NCBI GenBank assembly: GCA_050330955.1
Contig: JBHJHJ010000190.1
Span: 1-48,527 of the forward strand
Direction: 5' to 3'
DNA from: JBCCAG01 sp050330955
GTDB taxonomy: Bacteria; Cyanobacteriota; Cyanobacteriia; CAKZMO01
DNA: 48,527 bases
Below the pieces are notes generated by a model, which saw nothing but the letters and a program-made list of their open reading frames with translations, made no database searches and had not been told where the DNA came from. A program made the position numbers and the translations under genes. This document shows, piece after piece, positions 1 to 6,681 of the stretch; within the stretch, counting starts at the first letter, position 1; the number at the start of each line of letters is the position of its first letter.

Positions 1-201
1 ATGGTGGCGCTGGTGCCGCTGACCCAATTTCCAGAGGGCATCGATCCTCAAGTGGGTCAAACCCTACAGCTTCAGACCCCCCAAGGCGCTCTCCCCGTGC
101 AGGTGATCAATGTTCAAGAGGAGGGCGTTACTCTCGACGGCAACCATCCGCTGGCAGGGGAAGACCTCACCTTTGAGCTGACGGTGGTTGAGGTCGCCTG
201 A
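1..201 (+). CDS. FKBP-type peptidyl-prolyl cis-trans isomerase, SlyD-like, C-terminal part
   Basis: Only the last 66 codons are present; the gene begins before the window, so the ATG at position 1 is probably internal. The segment VTLDGNHPLAGEDLTFEL near the end is the hallmark C-terminal piece of SlyD-like FKBP prolyl isomerases (DxNHPLAGxxLxF). The preceding stretch corresponds to the end of the inserted chaperone flap and the strand leading back into the FKBP core. Members catalyse proline cis-trans isomerisation and hold unfolded chains in the cytoplasm. The protein ends directly after the core, so there is no His-rich metal-binding tail of the E. coli SlyD kind. Nothing can be said about its promoter. 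Confidence 0.88.
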   Translation: MVALVPLTQFPEGIDPQVGQTLQLQTPQGALPVQVINVQEEGVTLDGNHPLAGEDLTFELTVVEVA

Positions 202-286
202 CAGGATCAAGGTATTGCCATATGGTTTTAGCACGGCATTGCTCCTGCTTTTAATGAGATTGCTCGGTGGATGCGATCGCTGCTGG

Positions 287-1360
287 TCAATTCAGTAAGG
301 CTTCTGAAACCGCAGCGTCAAAGGGGTCCTGAAAGAATGACTCCTTTGTTTTGGTAGGGGCTAGGCGAAGAAAGCTGAAAGTATATCCATAGGTAAATAG
401 CGAATAGCCATATCCCCGGTCGAGAACCACATCGACTTGCCTAGCGACTTCAGCCAACGGCGTTATCTCCAGGCTATTCCGGGAGTAGCCCGTATAAAGC
501 CCGACGCCTACTGGGACGTAGCGGCGCGCTTCTTCCAGACCAGAATGGGTCAGCGTTGTTGCAACGTCTTGGGCTGTAGGACGGTAAACCTGAACCACAA
601 CTTCGTCGATGTAGCCGCGATAGACCCATTCAAGCCAATCCTGGGAGTAGCGGCGAGCTGCAAAATCGGGGGGATTGGGGGAAAGGGAAATTATCCAGTG
701 GGGATTGATTTGCTTAACGGCAGTCGCAACTGCCGCTGTGAGGTGGGTCAGTTCGGTAGTGTAGTCTCCGAGGGCTCTGGGAATGGCCCAGTGGTCGTCT
801 AGCTGAATGCCGTCTAGCTTGTGATAGAGATAGGCAAACTCGGTAAACAGCGCCAGGAAGTACTGCTCAACCTCGGGATGGCCTGGGTCAAGCCAGACAA
901 ATCCATTAATCATCTGGCCTTGATCGAGAAGCCAGTCTGGATGAGCTATAGCGATTGGATCATTTTTGTGCAGCATCAGTCCATACTCAAACCAGCCGTA
1001 GACTTTTAAGCCCTGCCGATTTCCTTGATGAACCGCGCTATTGAGGAAGTTGTATCCAGGAATGTAGGCCTCGCGGGTGCGGTGGGCTACCTTACTGGGG
1101 TAGGTAACGCCGTCATTGTAGACACTAATGTAGACCCGGTTGAAGTTCAGACGGGAGAGCTGATGAAAAACATCGTCTAGCTGACCTATTCCAGCGTAGA
1201 AGGCGTTTCCCACGTGGGTCATCCAAACACCGCGAATTTCTTCGGAATTCTGGGGTTGGTGGGGCGGGGCTTCGGTGAGTTTTTGACATCCACCAATGGC
1301 TAGAATAACGCTGACGGAAGCGATCGCCCCTCGCTTAATCCACGCTTTAAATCGTTTCAC
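287..1360 (-). CDS. GHL10/DUF187-type glycosidase-like lipoprotein
   Basis: A 357-residue protein starting at GTG (1360), with an AGGAG box about 14 bases upstream. The N-terminus is basic, then hydrophobic, and ends in the lipobox AIGGC (Cys25), so it is probably a lipoprotein. From residue 43 (EIRGVWMTHVG) to about 330 it matches the family-10-like glycosyl hydrolase fold (GHL10, DUF187, YngK type), a TIM barrel with the expected segments GVWMTH, NFNRVYISVYNDGVTYPS, LKVYGWFEYG and LDGIQLDDHW. The LDDHW Asp pair is the likely catalytic region. Family members are thought to act on cell-envelope polysaccharides; the substrate here is unknown. It converges with the FKBP gene, and 400 bp of noncoding DNA lies upstream. 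Confidence 0.85.
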   Translation of the reverse strand: MKRFKAWIKRGAIASVSVILAIGGCQKLTEAPPHQPQNSEEIRGVWMTHVGNAFYAGIGQLDDVFHQLSRLNFNRVYISVYNDGVTYPSKVAHRTREAYIPGYNFLNSAVHQGNRQGLKVYGWFEYGLMLHKNDPIAIAHPDWLLDQGQMINGFVWLDPGHPEVEQYFLALFTEFAYLYHKLDGIQLDDHWAIPRALGDYTTELTHLTAAVATAVKQINPHWIISLSPNPPDFAARRYSQDWLEWVYRGYIDEVVVQVYRPTAQDVATTLTHSGLEEARRYVPVGVGLYTGYSRNSLEITPLAEVARQVDVVLDRGYGYSLFTYGYTFSFLRLAPTKTKESFFQDPFDAAVSEALLN

Positions 1361-1758
1361 GGCATTAACTACTCCTGCTATGGCAGTTGCCCTGATGCGT
1401 TAAGACAAGTGCACCCGCTTGTCGCCTGCATTATCCTAAGCAGCGGGAACGCTGTAATCTATCTCCATTTTTGAACAGCAGCGCCTAATTGTCTGTAAAG
1501 CTAAGTTGAACCATAGAAAATCGCCCCAGCTGTTGAGGACCAGGGCGACGGCAGGTTGGAGAGAGACTAAGGCACGAGAATTTGCATCGCTTATTGCATT
1601 TGATGAAGACTGTGCCTCTCAACGACTTAAGTCTCGCAAGAACCTCTACCAGAAAAAATACTGAAGAATTGAGGTTTATTCAGGAACCGATTCAGGTTCG
1701 TTCAGGTTTTAGTTATGCTAGCTCTGTCGCTTAGGATAGTGCGTCGACCCTTACGCCC
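1361..1758. other. Intergenic stretch with a direct-repeat promoter candidate at its right end
   Basis: This stretch separates the divergent GHL10-like gene and the small membrane protein gene. I see no ORF of note and no tRNA. Its right end carries the TTCAGG repeats listed separately at 1679-1719. The rest, including the GGCGACG-rich stretch near 1540, shows no structure I can name. Confidence 0.5.
1679..1719 (+). promoter_or_regulatory. Triple TTCAGG direct repeat overlapping a candidate promoter
   Basis: TTCAGG occurs at 1679, 1691 and 1701, that is 12 and 10 bases apart, which puts the copies on one face of the helix. The second and third copies extend to TTCAGGTT. TATGCT at 1714-1719 could be a -10 box exactly 17 bases after the second TTCAGG, which would take the -35 position. 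The ORF at 1759 starts 40 bases downstream. Direct repeats at about one helical turn are typical of OmpR/PhoB-class response regulators (established); assigning such a regulator here is inference. Confidence 0.4.
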
Positions 1759-1983
1759 ATGAATCACATCGTCTTCTGGATACTCGGATTTGGCACCTTT
1801 TGGTTTGGGCTCACCCTATTTGATGACGAAGCGGTCCTCATTGCCGCCGCCGTCATCGGTTCTGCCCTGATTCTGACTGGCCTGATCTCTGCCCCCCTGG
1901 GGTTACAGATCAGTATCGAGGTGTTACTGGTGGTGGCGCTGTTCAACGTCTGCATCCAGTGTATTAAGCGAGGGGGTGCTTAA
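1759..1983 (+). CDS. Small hypothetical membrane protein
   Basis: A 74-residue ATG-started ORF that I do not recognise as a named family. It is hydrophobic along most of its length, with three probable membrane segments: FWILGFGTFWFGLTLF (about 6-21), VLIAAAVIGSALILTGLI (26-43) and a third around 50-68 (VLLVVALFNVCIQCI). It ends in a short basic tail (KRGGA). The start has no strong ribosome binding site. The case for a real gene rests on its composition, an upstream direct-repeat promoter candidate and the lack of any better ORF on either strand. The ORF on the opposite strand at the same place is Ser/Thr/Arg-rich, as expected of a shadow. Function is unknown. Confidence 0.5.
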   Translation: MNHIVFWILGFGTFWFGLTLFDDEAVLIAAAVIGSALILTGLISAPLGLQISIEVLLVVALFNVCIQCIKRGGA

Positions 1984-2183
1984 AACTGAGTATCCCCAGT
2001 TTCGCCTTGGCCAACGCGACAGTATCTCCATATAGCAATCCTGAATGACTTGTGAGGAGTAACAAGAAAATTAGTGGAAATAGTCCGGAAACAAACTTCA
2101 AATAGAATCGTCTTTTTTTACACAGGGTCAAATCAAAGTAGGACAGCTGCAATTCCGACAATCAGTTGACAAAACTTGACATC

Positions 2184-2729
2184 ATGACTGTTTTACCCGC
2201 GCTTCCGCCACTTGCAAACCACCTCGGATTCTTGGCGCTCACCGCCTACGCTGCCACCCTATGGCCGACTATTATTCGCGTTGTCTTTCCCGCCGCAAAG
2301 ACCCAAAAGTTTCCGAAATTTTTGCGCAAGCGCCGACGTGCTATTGGCATCATCTCCTTTATTTTAGCGTTGGGCCACATCTACTTTGTCATTCGAAAGC
2401 GCAACTTCGACTTCTTTGATTTCAAGACCTACCTCATCAGCTTTGAAGGCACTGCTACCTTCATCATCTTGACGCTTTTGACCATTACTTCCAATAACTG
2501 GAGTATTAAGCACCTTAAGCAAAACTGGAAACGGCTCCATACCTTGACCTACTGGGCAATGTTTTTACTCGTCTGGCACATTCTCAGCAAAATGCAGGGC
2601 CAGTGGACCGCTATCACTCCATTAGGTAAGCTCGTCATCATCACAACAGCGGTATTTTTCGGCGTTCGTAAATGGAATGAATTTTGCTGGAGTCAGGCGA
2701 GGTCTAAGGCTCATTCTAAAGGGGTGTAG
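2184..2729 (+). CDS. Ferric-reductase-like transmembrane protein, probable heme-binding
   Basis: A 181-residue membrane protein; I take ATG 2184, although TTG 2166 would add six residues and neither has a clear Shine-Dalgarno box. It has four to five probable membrane helices. His65 (ILALGH), His119 (RLHTLTY) and His132 (LLVWHIL) sit where the heme ligands lie in the ferric reductase-like transmembrane domain (PF01794) and MsrQ-like proteins. Those families carry electrons across the membrane on b-type heme. No NAD or FAD domain is attached, so it needs a partner or transfers electrons from quinones. It lies 60 bp ahead of a WD40 gene in the same direction, and the two may share a transcript. 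No MsrP gene is nearby. Confidence 0.75.
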   Translation: MTVLPALPPLANHLGFLALTAYAATLWPTIIRVVFPAAKTQKFPKFLRKRRRAIGIISFILALGHIYFVIRKRNFDFFDFKTYLISFEGTATFIILTLLTITSNNWSIKHLKQNWKRLHTLTYWAMFLLVWHILSKMQGQWTAITPLGKLVIITTAVFFGVRKWNEFCWSQARSKAHSKGV

Positions 2730-2789
2730 CTTGCTACAGCACGCTATATTGTCCCAGTTCTCACCGCTCTCAAAAGCCAAATCAATGCG

Positions 2790-3857
2790 ATGAACACTGC
2801 AACAAGTCCGCTTCAGCTTTCCCTCCTGTGTAAGCTTCTAGCTGCATTTACGCTAACGACATCAACCGCATTGATCGGCTTAGATTTTGAGCCACTCCTG
2901 AGGCGTAGCGCTGTTAATCGACCCAACGTCGATCGACCTAAGATTGAAGTTGGTCTTCCACGGGAGCTGGGTCAGGAACCTGGCTTTAAGCAGCGGCAAA
3001 TTACAGCATCAGAGTCGATGATGTATGCCAGCAACGTGCAGGCTGGCGGTCAACGCGTCGTCAGTGGAAGCGCTGACGGCACCCTTGCAGTTTGGGATGC
3101 GGCAACAGGTGAGCAGCTGTTCTCCCGCACAGCCCATTCAGATGCCATCGAACAAGTGGTCGTCAACGCTGCCGGAAATCTGATTCTATCGGCGGGTTGG
3201 GACAACCGAATTGGCGTGTGGAAACTGGGAGCGGAAGGGAAGTTTTATCATTTGGCAGCCCACACAGACGACGTTAAGGCGATCGCCCTCGGCCCTGATG
3301 AAACCCTCATGGCTAGCGCTAGCTTTGATAAAACCGTCAAGCTTTGGAGCCTAGAGTCTGACCTATTGCGCCACACGTTCCAGCATCCCTACGCCGTCAC
3401 CGCTGTGGCCATCAGCCCCAATGGCAGAACCCTGGCAAGCGGCGATCGCCGCGGTAACATCTACATCTGGGATCTAGAAAGTCATACCCGTAGAGGCGTC
3501 CTCAAAGGGCACCATCGCACGGTCTGGAGCATTGCATTTAGTCCAGATGGCCGTAAGATAGCCAGCGGCGGCCAGGACAAAACGGTGATGCAGTGGGACT
3601 TAGACCAGATGGATTTGATTCAGGCGCTGGAAGACCACACCAGAGCGGTTTATGCAGTGGCCTATAGTCCCGACGGGCAGGTGCTCGCCAGCAGCGGCTA
3701 TAGCCGCACCATCAGGCTGCGGGACGCTCAAACCGGGGAATCGACTCAGGCCCTTGAAGGCCACCAGAAGCCGGTATGGTCTTTGAACTTTGACCAAAGC
3801 AGTGCCCTAGTCTCCAGTAGCACCGACGGCGTCATCAATATCTGGTCCCCCAGATAG
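2790..3857 (+). CDS. Exported or membrane-anchored WD40 repeat protein (seven repeats)
   Basis: A 355-residue protein with an N-terminal hydrophobic segment (LLCKLLAAFTLTTSTALIGL, about residues 12-31) that looks like a signal peptide or anchor. After a short linker there are seven WD40 repeats, recognisable by blocks such as SGSADGTLAVWD, SAGWDNRIGVW, SASFDKTVKLW, SGDRRGNIYIWD, SGGQDKTVMQWD, SSGYSRTIRLRD and SSSTDGVINIW. Seven repeats close one complete beta-propeller. Such propellers are protein-interaction scaffolds without catalytic activity; partners cannot be read from sequence. It follows the ferric-reductase-like gene closely and converges with the glycine-betaine binding protein gene, leaving a 34 bp gap. 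Confidence 0.88.
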   Translation: MNTATSPLQLSLLCKLLAAFTLTTSTALIGLDFEPLLRRSAVNRPNVDRPKIEVGLPRELGQEPGFKQRQITASESMMYASNVQAGGQRVVSGSADGTLAVWDAATGEQLFSRTAHSDAIEQVVVNAAGNLILSAGWDNRIGVWKLGAEGKFYHLAAHTDDVKAIALGPDETLMASASFDKTVKLWSLESDLLRHTFQHPYAVTAVAISPNGRTLASGDRRGNIYIWDLESHTRRGVLKGHHRTVWSIAFSPDGRKIASGGQDKTVMQWDLDQMDLIQALEDHTRAVYAVAYSPDGQVLASSGYSRTIRLRDAQTGESTQALEGHQKPVWSLNFDQSSALVSSSTDGVINIWSPR

Positions 3858-3891
3858 ATGAATCAAATGAACCAATCAGATAAATCAGTTT

Positions 3892-4947
3892 TCAATCAGC
3901 CGACCGCGCCTGCCCTAGCCAGTCCTCAAAGCGATCGCGGTTCTCTTCTACCCAAGCTTCAGCATGACGGCGGATGTCCTCAGGAGCGTTCTCCCCGGCC
4001 TGAATACGCTGGCTCTCCGCATTGAGGTCCGCCGCTGGAATTTCCACGAGTTCAAGCCAGCGAACCGCCGCCGGATTCTGATCGACAAAGGTTTGGCTCG
4101 CCAATAGGGTTTGTTTCGCCACGGGGAACCCCAAGTTTTGGCCGTCTACCGTAGTCTCTGCTTCCGTTTGATCAAAGTCCTCAGGCAGAGACGTAAACGG
4201 CACCGTCAGCCAGACGGCGTCTTCTTCGGGCTTCAGCTCGGTCAAGACCCAGTGAGGAGAGTAGGCATAAAACAGTACGGGATCACCCTGGCCCTGGCGG
4301 GTCAGTACATCCGCCAGCAGGGCCGCATACGCCCCCTGATCCTGCTCCACGGTGTCCTGCAGATCATACGCTTCCAAATGGTGTTCAATCACGGTGTTGC
4401 AGCTCCAACCTGTTTGGCACCCGGCTAGGTTTGCCTTACCGTCGCCATCGCTGTCAAATAGCGCCGCCACCTCTGGATCTTGAAGCTGCTCAACACTGCT
4501 AATTTGGTATTCATCCGCCGTCTGCTTGTCTATCATTACCCCCTGCAGTCCCCCGTCCGGAACAAGCTGCCCAAGCTTTTCGAGCTTTACGTCGCCCCCT
4601 GCGTTCTCAAAGGCGTCGTCAAATCCAACATTGTAGAAGCCCGTGGTGTAGTCTAGGTCACCATTAGCCAGGGCGACGTAAAGGGCAGCGTAGTCCGCCT
4701 GCTGAATGTCCTCTATCTCGTACCCCAGCGCTTCTAGGCCAATGTTGACAATTTCGGTGGTAAACCGCTCTTCAATCCAGTCGCTGTTGGCCGGGCGAAT
4801 GGTGATGCCAGCACCGGGGAGGTCATCGTTCGCTGCGCCAGCGATCGCCGCCTTGGACGTAGAGTCATCTGCTGTCTGGGACGGGGATTGACAAGCGGTT
4901 GGGGTGAGTAGGGCCGCGATCGCAAGGGGATAGGCGAGTTTACGCAT
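3892..4947 (-). CDS. proX: Glycine betaine/proline-betaine ABC transporter substrate-binding lipoprotein (ProX-like)
   Basis: A 351-residue protein. ATG 4947 is chosen because it gives a clean lipoprotein signal peptide with lipobox PTAC (Cys19); the frame is open further upstream, but that part overlaps the ATPase gene and reads as noise. The mature part matches the OpuAC/ProX fold: ITIRPANSDW near residue 48, GCQTGWSCNTVIEHHL about mid-protein, and DPVLFYAYSPHWVL, which is the aromatic ligand-cage region of ProX. It should bind quaternary amines such as glycine betaine outside the membrane. It lies 73 bp downstream of the ATPase gene. The permease (ProW) normally found between or beside these two is absent from this locus. 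Confidence 0.88.
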   Translation of the reverse strand: MRKLAYPLAIAALLTPTACQSPSQTADDSTSKAAIAGAANDDLPGAGITIRPANSDWIEERFTTEIVNIGLEALGYEIEDIQQADYAALYVALANGDLDYTTGFYNVGFDDAFENAGGDVKLEKLGQLVPDGGLQGVMIDKQTADEYQISSVEQLQDPEVAALFDSDGDGKANLAGCQTGWSCNTVIEHHLEAYDLQDTVEQDQGAYAALLADVLTRQGQGDPVLFYAYSPHWVLTELKPEEDAVWLTVPFTSLPEDFDQTEAETTVDGQNLGFPVAKQTLLASQTFVDQNPAAVRWLELVEIPAADLNAESQRIQAGENAPEDIRRHAEAWVEENRDRFEDWLGQARSAD

Positions 4948-5020
4948 AGGGTTAGCCAGGGCAAGACGACAGAGATAGATTGGTGCAGATGGCCGGGTTC
5001 TTCTGATCACTATCACTATT

Positions 5021-6070
5021 TTAATGCTGCATAGGTCGGGCGATTTTAGCCAGAACTTCAGCGGGCTCAACCACCCCCAGAACCGCTCCAGCGTCATCGA
5101 CCGCCACCACAGCAGTTCCAGCCTCAAACAGATGGAAGATCTGATCCAAAGGCGTGTCTTGGTGCACTGCAAGCGGCGAGGCGATCGCCCCATCGACTCC
5201 GCTAGGAGCGGGGCGAGCAACGGCACCCGCTGTCAGCACTTGGGCCCGATTGACATCTCGCGTAAAGCCGCGAATGTAGTCGTCCGCAGGCTGCAGTACC
5301 AGCGCCCTTGGTGTCCCAACTTGCACCACAGCCCCGTCTTTCATCACCGCCACGCGATCGCCCAAGGTCAGCGCTTCCTGGATGTCGTGGCTAATGAACA
5401 CGACGGTCTTGTTCAGCGATCGCTGCAGCCGTAGCAGCTCGCCCTGCATCTCCCGCCGAATCAGCGGATCCAGAGCGCTAAAAGGTTCATCCATCAGCAA
5501 AATTTCGGTGTCAGTGGCTAGGGCGCGGGCTAGCCCCACCCGCTGCTGCATGCCGCCGCTGAGGGCGCTGGGGAGGCGATCGCCCCACTGAGAGAGACCT
5601 ACCGCCTCCAGAGTTTCTAGCGCTTTGGCCCGCCGCTGCTGCTGCCCCACACCCGACACCTTCAGCCCATATTCAACGTTTTCCACCACGCTCCTGTGGG
5701 GAAACAACCCGAAGCGCTGAAACACCATGGAGATCTTCTGGCGGCGAATTTGCCGCATGCGATCGGCGCTGACATGGGCCACGTCTTCGCCATCAATGTA
5801 GATGTGGCCACTGGTGGGGGCAATGAGACGGTTGATGCAGCGTACGAGGGTGGATTTACCGGAGCCGGAGAGCCCCATAACGACAAAGATTTCCCCCGCT
5901 TTGATGCTGAAAGATACATCCGCAACGCCAAGCACCTGTCCCGTTTTTTTGAGAATTGAATCCCGGCTGTCGCCGCTGCGGAAGAGCTGCAGAGCGGCCT
6001 GGGGTGCATTACCGTAGATTTTGATTAAGTGCTCGATGCGGATTTTAACCGATTTGGAGACTGTACTCAT
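5021..6070 (-). CDS. proV: Glycine betaine/proline ABC transporter ATP-binding protein (ProV-like)
   Basis: A 349-residue ATPase starting at ATG 6070. Walker A is GLSGSGKST (about 66-74), the Q-loop is MVFQRF (115-120), the signature is LSGGMQQR (170-177) and Walker B is ILLMDEP (190-196), followed by FISHD. The FRDVN-like segment FTRDVNRAQVL and a C-terminal CBS-like region (about 275-345, with GAVLGVVEP) are typical of ProV/OpuAA, where the CBS pair senses ionic strength. Only about one CBS unit is evident. The N-terminal extension before the Walker A (KIYG...ALQLFRSG) is also ProV-like. It is followed by the binding lipoprotein but not by a permease gene, so the membrane partner must be encoded elsewhere or lost. 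Confidence 0.9.
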   Translation of the reverse strand: MSTVSKSVKIRIEHLIKIYGNAPQAALQLFRSGDSRDSILKKTGQVLGVADVSFSIKAGEIFVVMGLSGSGKSTLVRCINRLIAPTSGHIYIDGEDVAHVSADRMRQIRRQKISMVFQRFGLFPHRSVVENVEYGLKVSGVGQQQRRAKALETLEAVGLSQWGDRLPSALSGGMQQRVGLARALATDTEILLMDEPFSALDPLIRREMQGELLRLQRSLNKTVVFISHDIQEALTLGDRVAVMKDGAVVQVGTPRALVLQPADDYIRGFTRDVNRAQVLTAGAVARPAPSGVDGAIASPLAVHQDTPLDQIFHLFEAGTAVVAVDDAGAVLGVVEPAEVLAKIARPMQH

Positions 6071-6178
6071 AAATGCATCTGAAGGAGCTTAGAAAGTCTG
6101 GTGATTCGGCCACCTGGAAACCACTGTAGCCCGCGCTAGTAGCGTCTCAGTTGGCCCAACGTCATAAAAGGTTCTTCC

Positions 6179-6566
6179 GCAAGACAGCTTCCCCCGCATG
6201 CCATCACTTGATGAGCTTCTATAGCAGTAAGACAACGTTGAGACTTGCGCCACCGTATCGCATCACTTCCTGTGCAGGAGAGCGCTTGAAAGCGCCGGTT
6301 TAGCGCACTTCAATCGAGACAGCACTTGAGACAATATTGTCCGTATCGCATCACTGCTGTGCTAAGGTGATTTCCCTTAAGCTCAAATTGCTACCCTGTG
6401 CCGGCAGACAGAGTGTACTTGTCTGACTCAAATTTCTCCTGAAATTAAGGCTCAGATCATGGTCAGTCAATTGATACAGCTTGAGACAAGTCGATCTTGT
6501 TGGTATCACCACCCTTCTCAATGGCATCACTTCCTTTTCCCAATCCCATCACCTAAAAAACTCAAG
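6179..6566 (+). repeat. Bipartite motif array and 21-22 bp tandem repeats upstream of the primase-like gene
   Basis: Noncoding DNA between proV and the primase-like gene (6071-6681) holds a repeated two-part motif, TTGAGAC, 16 bases, then CATCAC. Copies start at 6238 and 6326 and share the 15-mer CCGTATCGCATCACT. A third at 6481 ends in TATCAC, and a weaker one at 6179 (GCAAGAC) keeps the same 16-base spacer. From 6502 three imperfect tandem units of 21, 22 and 22 bp follow, at 6502, 6523 and 6545, each with (T/C)ATCAC near its start and ending near CTCAA or CCAAT. This resembles iterons or a multi-site operator; no protein is known to bind it. Confidence 0.65.
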
Positions 6567-6681
6567 CCTCTAGAGAAATCAGACTTGCAGGCTGGTGAGA
6601 CAACCTAATTAAAAGCAAAAAGCATTTCGCTCTGAGAAGATAGTCTCCTTTGTCAAGATGATGACGCTCTGTTCGTTGTGA

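Noticed and set aside
1..201. A complete small gene starting at position 1
   Set aside because: The sequence is only the C-terminal part of an FKBP/SlyD domain, so the true start lies before the window.
4948..5226. N-terminal extension of ProX or a remnant of proW in the open frame ahead of its start
   Set aside because: The frame overlaps the end of proV, reads as Arg/Leu/Trp-rich noise and lacks permease features; the lipoprotein start at 4947 is clear.
6179..6566. CRISPR-like array upstream of the primase-like gene
   Set aside because: The repeated words are short and two-part, the intervals are uneven (59, 88, 155, 21, 22 bases) and no cas gene lies nearby.
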